NCBI GenBank assembly: GCA_052066835.1
Contig: JBQHRJ010000015.1
DNA length: 64,000 nucleotides
Direction: 5' to 3' (one strand)
Source: UBA2821 sp902763335
Lineage (GTDB): Bacteria; Bacillota; Clostridia; Lachnospirales; Lachnospiraceae
Shown here: piece by piece, positions 34,302-43,881 of the stretch
Numbering within the stretch: position 1 is the stretch's first letter
How the letters are laid out: each line of letters starts with the position of its first letter
Program-made: the position numbers and the translations under genes
Notes under the pieces: generated by a model
What the model was told of the DNA's origin: nothing
Seen by the model: the letters and a program-made list of their open reading frames with translations, nothing else
The model's database searches: none

Positions 34302-35967
34302 TGAAGCAGTTAGATATGAAATTAATCATGACGGACAAATTGTTAAGGGACAGGCGGCCTTAAGTAATAGATTAGATGATCTCGTTAACGATATGTTTAG
34401 CCAATTTGGGTGGAATTATTATGAAGAGAGTAAACAGAGTACTCATAGAGTGGCAAAATTAATTAGTCCGGAAAATAAAGAATACATATTGGATTTATTT
34501 ACAGCAAGAATAAGAAATGAAAAAAGAAGTCCATATGAGAAAAAGATACAGTTGAGTAAAGAAGATCCAAGAAAATATCAGGATAACATAACACTAATAT
34601 TAGGGTTTTATGTTTATGAAGAACTGGATTCTGTAAACGATGCCATAATAGTTGGATACCCGATTGACTCACATATAAATTATGAAACGAATCCAAGTAT
34701 AAGAGGAACTTTTGTAAATGATATTTTATATAAAGCAAAAGTAAATGGAATATGCATTGATAAAGAAAGAAAAATGGTTGGATTTCGACCAGAGTTTATA
34801 TACTTTTATTTGAATGAATATAGAAGGATTCATGGGTATGAAAAGGGTAATATTGAAGATGTTAGGACTGAACTATATTGTCAACATAATTCGGATTATA
34901 TAGATAAACCTCTAAACAGAATTATTTTTGGCGCACCAGGAACTGGAAAAAGTCATAAATTGGAAGAAGATAGTAAACTGTTTGGCGAAAATATGGAGCG
35001 AGTGACTTTTCATCCTAATTATTCATATGCTCAGTTTGTGGGAACATACAAACCTATTCAGGGTGAAAATCCTACAGACATAAAGTATGAATATGTTCCA
35101 GGACCTTTTATGAGAACATATGTAAATGCATTGAATAATCCAGAGAAAAAGTTTTTATTGTTGATAGAAGAAATTAACAGGGCAAATGTTGCAGCGGTAT
35201 TTGGGGATGTTTTTCAATTGCTCGATAGAAAAAATGGAGTAAGTGAATATCCGATAGCCACAAGTGAAGATATAAAGAAGCATTTATTGGAAAACTTGGA
35301 CTGCCTGAAAGATAAAGATATAAATGAATTATCTGATGAAGAAAAAAAGATGTGCCTTGAAATGAAAATTCCAGAAAATATGTATATATGGGCAACTATG
35401 AATAGTGCTGATCAGGGAGTGTTTCCAATGGATACCGCATTTAAGCGTAGATGGGAATTTGAGTACATAAGTGTCAATGAACCGGAGCAGGTTGCTAAAA
35501 TAGAAAAGTATGTAATTCCTATGTGTGCGAATACAGAACAAGGTTATTATGTAAATTGGAATGATTTGAGAACGAGAATTAACAGTATTCTCATTGATAA
35601 TTGCAAAGTGAATGAGGATAAATTGTTAGGGCCATTCTTTATTTCAAAAAATATGTTGGATGATATAAAAGCCAATAAAGACGAAAAGGACAGAGTTTTG
35701 GCAACAGACGAAGAAATCCGTTCGGATGAAGATAATAACATCTTGGCGGAGGTTCATAAAAAAGAAATATCTTATATGAAAGCATTTGAAAGCAAGGTAA
35801 TTATGTACTTGTTTGAGGATGTCATGAAAATGCGGGCAGAGAAAATATTTATTGATTATGCTCAGAAGAAAGGGAAAATGATATTTTCGGAAATATGCAA
35901 AGCGTTTGAGGAAGATGGTGAACATATTTTTGGAATTGCAGATATTGGACATTTAAGAAACAGATAA
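34294..35967 (+). CDS. McrB-like NTPase, restriction subunit R1 of LlaJI-like system
   Basis: 557 residues. The N-terminal ~190 residues are a putative DNA-recognition domain. An AAA+ core of the McrB type follows, with Walker A FGAPGTGKSH, Walker B LLLIEEINRAN, and MNSADQGVFPMDTAFKRRW (McrB-type MNTAD region and arginine fingers). McrB-family NTPases use GTP to power translocation with a nuclease partner, here the next gene. With two C5 methyltransferases upstream the gene set matches LlaJI rather than a stand-alone McrBC. Confidence 0.88.
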   Translation: MSDEAVRYEINHDGQIVKGQAALSNRLDDLVNDMFSQFGWNYYEESKQSTHRVAKLISPENKEYILDLFTARIRNEKRSPYEKKIQLSKEDPRKYQDNITLILGFYVYEELDSVNDAIIVGYPIDSHINYETNPSIRGTFVNDILYKAKVNGICIDKERKMVGFRPEFIYFYLNEYRRIHGYEKGNIEDVRTELYCQHNSDYIDKPLNRIIFGAPGTGKSHKLEEDSKLFGENMERVTFHPNYSYAQFVGTYKPIQGENPTDIKYEYVPGPFMRTYVNALNNPEKKFLLLIEEINRANVAAVFGDVFQLLDRKNGVSEYPIATSEDIKKHLLENLDCLKDKDINELSDEEKKMCLEMKIPENMYIWATMNSADQGVFPMDTAFKRRWEFEYISVNEPEQVAKIEKYVIPMCANTEQGYYVNWNDLRTRINSILIDNCKVNEDKLLGPFFISKNMLDDIKANKDEKDRVLATDEEIRSDEDNNILAEVHKKEISYMKAFESKVIMYLFEDVMKMRAEKIFIDYAQKKGKMIFSEICKAFEEDGEHIFGIADIGHLRNR

Positions 35968-35992
35968 CATTTAGGAAAAGAGGTTTTATAGC

Positions 35993-37984
35993 ATGGCGAA
36001 AGGTTTCTTCAAGGAAAGAAAACACTATACATTACAAAATATAGCAGACATTCTATATGAAAAGGAAAATGCTGACTTAGAGGAAACCAGACGCCTTGTT
36101 GGTATTCTCAAAAAGTATGGAGTTGTTAAAGCTGTAAAAAGAACAAAACCAGAATTTGATGATTTATCAAATGAAGATATTGTTTTGACGGATGTTGTGG
36201 ATAATTCCAGTGACATTGAGTATGTGTTTGATTATGTTGGTGTTGTTGTACTTGAAGGGCATGTATTCAAATGTTATCCAAAATATATTGAAACTAAAGA
36301 TAAACCATTTGACGAATTAAAGCAGGTGTTAAAGGTAATCAAAAAATATAATTCGTCGGAGCAGCTAATTTATTTATTCAATGGTGAGGATGATAGCAGA
36401 ATATTTAATAGATTAGCGGTTGCGTTGCATTTACTTGAAGAATACTATGCTGATGGACTTTACACAAATCAAAAAGAAATAATTGAGACAAATGGAGAAG
36501 GTGAGATTTTATGGGACAAGACTATAGACGAAACCTTTGCTATTATACAAAATAATAAACCATATTATGTAGAATTGCAGACAAAAAATACTGTGGATAA
36601 TGATCTTGATTATTTCAGAAGATTGCATGAATGTGTGCTTACAACCTGTAGCAATGAATTGAAAAATGTTGGATTATTACAGTTGTTTGATTTATCGGAA
36701 GTGAATCTTACACAAGAAGAACTATCAGATTTCGGAGATGATAATTATATTTTGTATAGATTGCAATCGGAAATACAATCACAGTATGTTACTAGAAAGC
36801 AAAATCTTTTGAAGACTATTTATACATACATTGCGAATGATAAGACAGATAAGGATGATATAAGTTATAGTCTATATGGCACAAATAGTTTCAATCTGGT
36901 ATGGGAAAAAGTGTGTTCTGAAAACTTCGGAAGTGTACTTGATACGGCAATCGCAGATTTGCCGTTATATGAAGAAACGACTAATAAGACAGATACAAAA
37001 GAAACTACATTAAGAGATGTAATAAAAGCTCCGAGATGGAGAAAAAGTGAATATCCTATGGTGAAAGATCCGAAGGTAGAAACATTAAAGCCGGATTTGG
37101 TCTGTATATATCCTATTGACGAAGAACAGAAGGATTATTGCTTTGGCATATATGACGCTAAATATTACTGCATAGATTATCAAGTTAAGGATAATAAAGC
37201 AAAAATTTCGGGACAACCGGGAGTAGGAGATGTGACAAAGCAGTATTTGTACCAGCTTGCGTTTGATGATTTTATCGTAAAACAGGGATACCGATATGTG
37301 CAAAATATGTTCTTCTGTCCGGGTGAAACTGCTGATAAGGATTTTGGCTGGGTGCAGATGGATATGTTACATCAGATTGGAGATAAGAAACTGGAAAATA
37401 TTGCGGTTGTTAAGTTATGTGCATCAGAGATGTATGATATTTATCTTGAAAACAAAACAATTGATGAAAGAGAGATTGGAAAATATATTCCGGTAGTTGG
37501 AATACAGGAAGTAGAGAGCCAGAATTTTGCAAAACGAATGCTGGCATATCTTACAAGAATTACAAATGCCAGTAAAATGGCAGAAAAGAAGCTTGAGATG
37601 AAAGCTGAACGAGGAAATCTGATATATCCAAAACAGATAAAAAGAGAACTCGGAGCCAAAATTATTTATGATGCAATTTGCCCAGTTGCCAGTAAAGCAT
37701 TTTATGGATTTGATCCATATGAAAAAGAAACCTATGGCGGCATGGTAGCAGAAGATATAGGGGACTCTTATGTTCGCTGTGGTCAGATAGCAGATGCTGC
37801 TATTGAAATAGAGAAGATAATAAAAGACTTGTCGGAACAGGAATTGCAAGATGAAAAAGTGGTTAAGGTAATTCTGAAGAAGTGCTTTGAAAATAAAGAG
37901 GATATTGGTTCTATGGCTGAAGGAATGTGTTTGGAGATGCTGACAGAGAAAGTTATGGAACTGGTGAGAGATTTGTATTTGTAA
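35993..37984 (+). CDS. LlaJI/McrC-like restriction endonuclease subunit R2
   Basis: 663 residues. The N-terminal part resembles McrC/LlaJI partner domains (VFDYVGVVVLEGHVFKCYPKY). A PD-(D/E)xK-type nuclease core is suggested by LKPDLVCIYP ... FGIYDAKYY near residues 365-390. The C-terminal region is helical. AAGAGG lies before the ATG. It is predicted to cut DNA lacking the host pattern when bound to the McrB-like subunit. Assignment as RE_LlaJI family rests on context plus the nuclease motif. Confidence 0.82.
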   Translation: MAKGFFKERKHYTLQNIADILYEKENADLEETRRLVGILKKYGVVKAVKRTKPEFDDLSNEDIVLTDVVDNSSDIEYVFDYVGVVVLEGHVFKCYPKYIETKDKPFDELKQVLKVIKKYNSSEQLIYLFNGEDDSRIFNRLAVALHLLEEYYADGLYTNQKEIIETNGEGEILWDKTIDETFAIIQNNKPYYVELQTKNTVDNDLDYFRRLHECVLTTCSNELKNVGLLQLFDLSEVNLTQEELSDFGDDNYILYRLQSEIQSQYVTRKQNLLKTIYTYIANDKTDKDDISYSLYGTNSFNLVWEKVCSENFGSVLDTAIADLPLYEETTNKTDTKETTLRDVIKAPRWRKSEYPMVKDPKVETLKPDLVCIYPIDEEQKDYCFGIYDAKYYCIDYQVKDNKAKISGQPGVGDVTKQYLYQLAFDDFIVKQGYRYVQNMFFCPGETADKDFGWVQMDMLHQIGDKKLENIAVVKLCASEMYDIYLENKTIDEREIGKYIPVVGIQEVESQNFAKRMLAYLTRITNASKMAEKKLEMKAERGNLIYPKQIKRELGAKIIYDAICPVASKAFYGFDPYEKETYGGMVAEDIGDSYVRCGQIADAAIEIEKIIKDLSEQELQDEKVVKVILKKCFENKEDIGSMAEGMCLEMLTEKVMELVRDLYL

Positions 37985-38019
37985 GAAAAGTAATATGTGT
38001 AAAAGAAAGGAGCAAAGAG

Positions 38020-38955
38020 ATGTCGCTGGAATTAATAAATAATATTTTTTCGAAAATTACAGAGAATGAGAATTGGTCTGTGCAGTTATTGGGATTTAAG
38101 CATTCTAAAAGGAATGGTACATCGTATAATTGTAGAAGAATTGAATTGGAACCTCAACAGAAAACACAGAATATAATTGAGGAAATATCACAATTATATA
38201 TAGGCACTAATGGTCGTTTGTCAAAATATAGCGACGTAAGAGAATATGATGGTACCTGTAATGGGACAACAATTTATAGAATTAGTGAAGACAACGAAAA
38301 TGTAATTATAGATATAGAATCTTTGCTTCAGGGAATTGCAGATTCTGATGTGGAGTCAGACCCACTAGATATGAAGGCACAGGCTTATGTCCTCTCAAAT
38401 GAAATTACTATTGCAGGCGAGGAACATAGAATTAAACTTATTTCAATGAATAATCCGATAGTAACTTTGAAAAACAGGTTTTATCACAAAAATGATAAAT
38501 TTTGGGAAATATCAAATAAAGTATTAAATTTACGTACTATAATAAATGTGGTCATATATGATAGCACGGTGTATTTTTTAGATATGTCAGGTGAAACTTT
38601 GTTTAATATGGAGCGTGCATACAAAATTAAATGCGGTGAAACTGTAGAAATGATTGAAAGTATGGATATTGTATCCGATATAGTAGTATTTAAAAATACT
38701 GCTACAACCGGGCAAAATCCTAGAAAATTTGCGGCGTTTAGTAAATCAAAACTGGACAAGCTTTCTAAGAAAAAGAATAGAAAAAAGGCAGCAGAGTATT
38801 TTAAGATACCTGTTGTTGGGGATGATTGTCAATTTGATACGAGCAAAAGGGAAAATGCAGATAATTTAGTTAAGGTTTTATGTAATAAGGCAATGTGGGA
38901 TATATTAGAGGAGATGCCAGTGGAAGTAGATGGCTCTAAGAATTGGAAGGTATGA
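38020..38955 (+). CDS. kwaB: KwaB-like protein (DUF4868), Kiwa-type defence
   Basis: 311 residues from ATG 38020 (GAAAGGAG upstream; the longer ORF is rejected). Has the DUF4868-like core: a 'TTIYRISEDNENVIIDIESLL' segment, 'DPLDMKAQAYVLS', 'SMNNPIVTLKNRF' and a 'NPRKFAAF' C-terminal block. In Kiwa a cytosolic KwaB of ~315 residues works with the membrane protein KwaA against phage. The next gene is a multispanning protein of KwaA size. The order kwaB-kwaA is reversed relative to the usual one. The family match is from memory, so moderate confidence. Confidence 0.6.
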   Translation: MSLELINNIFSKITENENWSVQLLGFKHSKRNGTSYNCRRIELEPQQKTQNIIEEISQLYIGTNGRLSKYSDVREYDGTCNGTTIYRISEDNENVIIDIESLLQGIADSDVESDPLDMKAQAYVLSNEITIAGEEHRIKLISMNNPIVTLKNRFYHKNDKFWEISNKVLNLRTIINVVIYDSTVYFLDMSGETLFNMERAYKIKCGETVEMIESMDIVSDIVVFKNTATTGQNPRKFAAFSKSKLDKLSKKKNRKKAAEYFKIPVVGDDCQFDTSKRENADNLVKVLCNKAMWDILEEMPVEVDGSKNWKV

Positions 38956-38959
38956 ATAA

Positions 38960-39523
38960 ATGTCATTGATACTATCATTTTGCATGTATTATCTGTCTTT
39001 TGTGCCGCTTTGGATTACGATATTGTTTATCGATATAAAAAGCTTGGTTGAGGGTGGAGATTACAAAAAGACAGAAATTATAAGCATTGTTCTTATACTT
39101 ATTTTTCTTATTGTTACTATTTTGTATATGGTACTGTATTTTAATAAAACCAATGATGGCTTTATTGAAGAGTACGAAATTGTTAAAGTAAAAGAAAGTA
39201 AAATGATTACTGCAGAATTTTTGTTGTCATACATATTACCATTGTTTGCTTTTGATTTCTGTAGGTGGGACCAAGTAGTTGAATTTTTAATATTTTTTTC
39301 AGTATTAGGCTTTTTGTGTATACGACATAATTATTTTAGCGTTAATATTATTTTGGAAATAATGAAATATAGAATATATGAATGTGCATTAAATAATAGT
39401 GATGATAAACATATTGAGAAAATAGTAATCAGTAAGAATTCATTGACTTTAAAAAAGGGGCATTCGATAAAACTAAAATGGTTGAATAACGATGTATTGC
39501 TTGATGTTAATAAGGATAAATAA
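38960..39523 (+). CDS. kwaA: KwaA-like multispanning membrane protein
   Basis: 187 residues with four hydrophobic segments (near 8-25, 40-62, 85-102 and 108-128) and a hydrophilic C-terminal tail. It begins 4 bases after the KwaB-like stop, so the two are coupled. Size, topology and pairing fit KwaA, the membrane sensor of Kiwa. Sequence alone is weak evidence, as is usual for short membrane proteins. Confidence 0.55.
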   Translation: MSLILSFCMYYLSFVPLWITILFIDIKSLVEGGDYKKTEIISIVLILIFLIVTILYMVLYFNKTNDGFIEEYEIVKVKESKMITAEFLLSYILPLFAFDFCRWDQVVEFLIFFSVLGFLCIRHNYFSVNIILEIMKYRIYECALNNSDDKHIEKIVISKNSLTLKKGHSIKLKWLNNDVLLDVNKDK

Positions 39524-39579
39524 TGTGATGAAAAAAATACTCAGTGTTGCAACATAAGAATAAGAAAGTTGGTGACAAT

Positions 39580-40938
39580 ATGAAAGAAAAAGAACATCAA
39601 TCTATAGAGTGGAAGGAATCTTGGCAGGATGAATATTTGAAATGGATTTGCGGATATGCCAATGCTTATGGTGGAACAATATACATAGGTACAGATGACG
39701 ATGGTAATGTTGTTGGCATTGATAATGCAAGAGAATTATTGGAACGTATTCCTAATAAGATCACGGATACAATGGGTATTATTGCGGATGTAAACTTGTT
39801 GTATAAAGGCGAATTGGAATATCTGCAGATAGTTGTGGATAAATATCCATCACTGATAAGTTTTCGTGGAAAATATTACTATCGTTCCGGAAGTACCATG
39901 CGTGAAATTACCGGAAAGGAATTAGAAAGAGCATTGTTGAAAACGCAGGGAAGAACATGGGACGGAGTGCCTTTACCAAAACTATCAGTAAATGATTTGA
40001 AACAGGATGCGATACAGTTATTTAAGGAAAAGGCGGTAAAGCGTGGCAGACTTACGAAAGAAGAGGTAAGTGTAGAAGATGCCATTTTGATGGATAATTT
40101 GCATTTGATTGATGAGGATGGCTATCTGATAAGGGCGGCAATGCTTGCCTTTTACAAGGATCCGGAGAAGTGGGTAACTGGTTCATATATTAAGATTGGA
40201 TATTTTGGAAAATCTGATTCAGACCTGGTATATCAGGATGAAGTACATGGTCCGCTGATAGAGCAGGTGGATAAGACTGTGGACTTGGTTTATACAAAAT
40301 ATTTGAAAGCACTGATTGATTATGAAGGGATTCAGAGGGTAGAGCAATTTATGTTCCATAAGGATGCTTTCAGGGAAATTTTGTTAAATGCCATTGTGCA
40401 TAAGGATTACAGTAGCTGTAACCCGATTCAGATTAGTGTATATGAGGATAAGATATACATTTGGAATGATGGAGAAATGCCACCAAATCTGGACTCTACG
40501 GACAAGCTGTTTATGAAGCATTCATCCAAACCATATAATCCGAAATTGGCAAATGTATTTTTTAAAAGTGGAATGATTGAGGCGTGGGGCAGAGGTTTTG
40601 AGAAGATTAAGGAAGCTTGTGGGGTGTATGATGGACCATTGCCAGAATATGAGATTAATGAGTCGGGGATTATGGTGTTGTGTAAGGCTTGCGATAGGTA
40701 TTTGAAGTTACTAAAAGATGATGGTCAGCATCATGACCAAGATGGTTATGATATGGTCATGATGATTTTAGATTTTTGTAAGGAACCCAAATCTGTACCG
40801 GAAATTATGGATAAATTTGGGTTTGGCAGCAGAACAAGCTTTAGAAGAAAGTATTTAAATGTTTTGCTCGATGATGGAAGATTAAAAATGACTTTGCCAG
40901 ATAAGCCGAAGAGTAAAAATCAAAAATATTATTCATAA
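39580..40938 (+). CDS. AlbA_2/Schlafen-like ATP-binding protein
   Basis: 452 residues. The N-terminal AlbA_2/Schlafen-type domain (IEWKESWQDEYLKWICGYANAYGGTIYIGTDDDGNVVGI) binds nucleic acid in related proteins. The middle is a GHKL-type ATPase module with the N-box FREILLNAIVHKDYS and IEAWGRGFEKIKEAC. The C-terminus is a winged helix (VPEIMDKFGFGSRTSFRRKYL). The family is common in defence and regulatory islands. GTTGGTGACAAT is a poor ribosome site, so the start is less certain. A His/Asp-rich HHDQDGYD stretch lies before the winged helix. Confidence 0.8.
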   Translation: MKEKEHQSIEWKESWQDEYLKWICGYANAYGGTIYIGTDDDGNVVGIDNARELLERIPNKITDTMGIIADVNLLYKGELEYLQIVVDKYPSLISFRGKYYYRSGSTMREITGKELERALLKTQGRTWDGVPLPKLSVNDLKQDAIQLFKEKAVKRGRLTKEEVSVEDAILMDNLHLIDEDGYLIRAAMLAFYKDPEKWVTGSYIKIGYFGKSDSDLVYQDEVHGPLIEQVDKTVDLVYTKYLKALIDYEGIQRVEQFMFHKDAFREILLNAIVHKDYSSCNPIQISVYEDKIYIWNDGEMPPNLDSTDKLFMKHSSKPYNPKLANVFFKSGMIEAWGRGFEKIKEACGVYDGPLPEYEINESGIMVLCKACDRYLKLLKDDGQHHDQDGYDMVMMILDFCKEPKSVPEIMDKFGFGSRTSFRRKYLNVLLDDGRLKMTLPDKPKSKNQKYYS

Positions 40939-40944
40939 TAGTTT

Positions 40945-40976
40945 CATAACCACATCATGACCAAGGTGGTTATGAT
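40945..40976 (+). terminator. Hairpin after AlbA-like gene, containing a copied coding segment
   Basis: cataaccac and gtggttatg pair after the stop. The sequence catcatgaccaag-tggttatgat (40953-40976) repeats, with one change, the HHDQDGYD-coding stretch at 40729-40752, so the hairpin may derive from a duplicated coding repeat. Confidence 0.55.
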
Positions 40977-41087
40977 GGTTGCGTTGAATTGCTTTGATTC
41001 TACAATTCAAAGACGAGAAATCGTATGGTCAATAAATTGATAGTATAGTGACTTGATAGCAGATAAATTACGGAAAGGAACAGTAAG

Positions 41088-43016
41088 ATGAGTAGTTGGA
41101 ATTTCCCTGGTAATCAGGATGGGCAGATAAAAGGTGTTGCAGATGCAGGTATTGAGAATTTTAATGGAACTGAGCTTTCTTCTTTGGCTAGGGAAAATTG
41201 CCAGAATTCACTTGATGCAGCAATAGATGATGATAATCCGAATGTTTTGGTTGAGTTTGAACGCTATTTTGTCCATGATAATCAAATTCCTGGTATTGAG
41301 GAATATCGAAAAATTCTTAAAAAGTGCAAGACGTTTTGGGATGCGTCAAAAAGTGAAAAGGCAAAGACATTTTTGAAAAATGCGGTAATGCAGGCAAATC
41401 AAGAAAGTGGATTTATGCTTAGAATTAGTGATTATAACACAACGGGCTTGTCTGATCCATATGTAGAACCAGGAGATCCGTTTAATTTCAGTTTTGATGG
41501 ATGGAACGCATTGATAAAAATTGATGGTGGTGCAAATAAAGGTGATGATAAAGCTGGTGCTTTTGGTATAGGAAAAAGTGCACCATTTAGTAATTCGTAT
41601 TACAGATTGGTGTTTTATAGAACATTCAATCAAGAATATGAGCGAGCAGCTCAGGGAATTTCAAGATTAATGTCATATCCAGAAGGCACAACAATAACAA
41701 GTGGGGTTGGATATTATGGCAATCCAAGAGGCAATAACCCGGTTGAATCTATAAAAGAATTAGATTTATTGAATGAAAGAACAGAAATCGGGACGGATGT
41801 ATTTATATATGGATTTAGAGGTTCAAGTGATTGGGATGTGGAAATAACAGTTGCATTATTGGAAAACTTCCTGATGTCATTTTATAATGGACAATTACGA
41901 GTAAAGATTCAGAATAGAGAAATTAATTCTACTACATTAAAGGGACATATAGAAAGAGTACATAATGAACGTCCGGGAGCAACAAAGGGGACATATGGAA
42001 ATTATCTTGCACTGACTCGTACAGAGGGAGTTTATACATACACAAAAGAATTCCATGGAATGGGTACACTTGAATTAAAAATTCTCGTTGATCCAAATGA
42101 AAAACTAGATAGGAAGGTATTGATTGTAAGAAAAGCAGGGATGAAATTGTTCCGCTTAGGAAATATATCAAAATTAGTACCTTTTACAGGAATTTTGGAA
42201 TTGAAAGGAAAAGCACTTAATAGTTATTTTAGAGCTATGGAGACCGTGGCTCATGATAATTGGGAGCCAGGAAGACATTCGAATCCAAAGCAGGCAAAGG
42301 CATATTATGAAGAAATTAAAGAATGGATACGCACTGTTGTTTCCGAATTGGCAGAACATACCAGTGATGATGAAATGGATGTTGAAGGGCTAAGTGATGT
42401 TCTGCAAAGAGAACCAGAGAAAGTTGAAACTGGGGATTCAGATAATAAACGTGAAAATCTCAATGATCATCTTGGAAATATAAATATTCTTACACGATCT
42501 GCAATGACATCGTCAAAGGGATTTTTTTATGGTAAAGGTGAGGAAGGAAATAGTAAATCTACAAGCACAAGAGGAACACTTGGATCAACGGGAGAAGCAG
42601 GGATAAGAATATTAAAGGGAAAGAGAAAACGCAAGAAAATTGATTCACATAGAGGAACGCCATCTTCAGAAGGAAAAGACATTGTTGTCCAAAAGAAACC
42701 AGGCGGTGAGTCAAGTTGCCCGTTGAAGAGTGTTCGTGTAATCAAACGAGGTACTGGAACATATTCGGTTAATTTTGAAATACCACATGATGTGGAGTCT
42801 GGAACGATTGAGCTTGTTACAGTTGGTGAAAATGGCAAATCAAATAGAATTCATATAACAGATGTAAAACCATCTGCAGGATGTAGAATCGCAAAATTAA
42901 ATGATGGTCTTATTGAAACTGTGGGGATGTCATCGTCTGAAAAGATAAAAATAATGGTAACACTTGCAGATTCACATGATTATGCTATGGAGGTAAATGT
43001 ATATGAACATAACTAA
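41088..43016 (+). CDS. GHKL-type ATPase, first gene of an unassigned three-gene operon
   Basis: 642 residues. N-box LARENCQNSLDAA (~32-44), followed by GLSDP and the GHKL glycine box KAGAFGIGKSAPF (~155-167); later AMETVAHDNWEPGRHSNPKQ is conserved-looking. The middle (~430-550) is Gly/Ser/Lys-rich and probably a linker. The last ~90 residues look like a beta-sandwich. Such ATPases act as conformational clamps (MutL, MORC, Hsp90). GGAAAGGA before the ATG. It overlaps the next gene by 14 bases. A defence role is inferred from the island; I cannot match it to a named system. Confidence 0.7.
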   Translation: MSSWNFPGNQDGQIKGVADAGIENFNGTELSSLARENCQNSLDAAIDDDNPNVLVEFERYFVHDNQIPGIEEYRKILKKCKTFWDASKSEKAKTFLKNAVMQANQESGFMLRISDYNTTGLSDPYVEPGDPFNFSFDGWNALIKIDGGANKGDDKAGAFGIGKSAPFSNSYYRLVFYRTFNQEYERAAQGISRLMSYPEGTTITSGVGYYGNPRGNNPVESIKELDLLNERTEIGTDVFIYGFRGSSDWDVEITVALLENFLMSFYNGQLRVKIQNREINSTTLKGHIERVHNERPGATKGTYGNYLALTRTEGVYTYTKEFHGMGTLELKILVDPNEKLDRKVLIVRKAGMKLFRLGNISKLVPFTGILELKGKALNSYFRAMETVAHDNWEPGRHSNPKQAKAYYEEIKEWIRTVVSELAEHTSDDEMDVEGLSDVLQREPEKVETGDSDNKRENLNDHLGNINILTRSAMTSSKGFFYGKGEEGNSKSTSTRGTLGSTGEAGIRILKGKRKRKKIDSHRGTPSSEGKDIVVQKKPGGESSCPLKSVRVIKRGTGTYSVNFEIPHDVESGTIELVTVGENGKSNRIHITDVKPSAGCRIAKLNDGLIETVGMSSSEKIKIMVTLADSHDYAMEVNVYEHN

Positions 43017-43881
43017 TAGATTGTTTACCTATCCGATATTGAGTAGCGAAAAAGATGACTATATGGAGTCTATTTTCAGTGTGGATTATGAGCAGACAAT
43101 GCAAGGTGTTAATAGTTTAAAACTGACATTTGATATTGCGATGAATTGTCCAGAACTGGAAAGGCTTATTCTTAATGGGCAAGCTGAGTATGTTATACAT
43201 TTGGAATGTAGCACAACGGCTTATAGAGAAGTATTATGTTCAGTGTCTAAGCATATCGAACATGTAATTCCTATTGGACGAGTAAATGGTATATTTGAAG
43301 CGGTGGCATTTGTCATTTTGAAAAAGAATGTCGCTAATTTTTCGTGTGCGGATTGGATAGATGATTATAGTGGAATGACATTTAATTTGACCTCTGGTTC
43401 TATATTGGCATATCAAAATCTGCCAAGTTTGGATATCACAAAAGATTATGAGGAATTTACGAATGCTGGCTCAATATTCTCGATATATAAAAGAATAACG
43501 GAGGATGATCGACCAGCAGAGATAAATTTAGATTCGTCCAAAATTAGAATTGGTCTTAGCAGCAGAGATTATGATATTTATGCAGTGTATTCTACAAAAA
43601 CAGAATTACAAGCGCTATTACATTCGATGCTTATTTTGCCGGCACTTGTATATGTGTTTGAGGAGTTAAAACAAGAAGGTGGGGAGGAAACTTATCATAA
43701 CAAAGAATGGTTTTTAGCTTTAGAAAAATCATATTCAAAAAGAGGTGTTGTGTTTATGGAGGAGGTTCTTAATACTGAAAAAACATCCTATCAGCTTGCT
43801 CAGGAGGCAATGGAATTGCCGATTACTAAAGCGTTGAATCAGATTCCGGTATTTTATGAAACTACAGAGGAGGAATCGTAA
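43003..43881 (+). CDS. Unknown protein, second gene of the GHKL operon
   Basis: 292 residues, not recognised. The composition is mixed alpha/beta, with a segment FDIAMNCPELERLILNGQAEYVIHLECSTTAYREV and no obvious catalytic motif or membrane helix. ATG 43003 is preferred over 42997 because the GGAGG at 42991 is better spaced. Overlap with the ATPase gene and a direct stop-start junction with the next gene indicate co-translation, hence likely complex formation with both neighbours. Confidence 0.65.
   Translation: MNITNRLFTYPILSSEKDDYMESIFSVDYEQTMQGVNSLKLTFDIAMNCPELERLILNGQAEYVIHLECSTTAYREVLCSVSKHIEHVIPIGRVNGIFEAVAFVILKKNVANFSCADWIDDYSGMTFNLTSGSILAYQNLPSLDITKDYEEFTNAGSIFSIYKRITEDDRPAEINLDSSKIRIGLSSRDYDIYAVYSTKTELQALLHSMLILPALVYVFEELKQEGGEETYHNKEWFLALEKSYSKRGVVFMEEVLNTEKTSYQLAQEAMELPITKALNQIPVFYETTEEES

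Noticed and set aside
34294..37984. Stand-alone McrBC (type IV) system
   Set aside because: Two C5 methyltransferases are in the same overlapping operon, which fits LlaJI-like restriction-modification instead.
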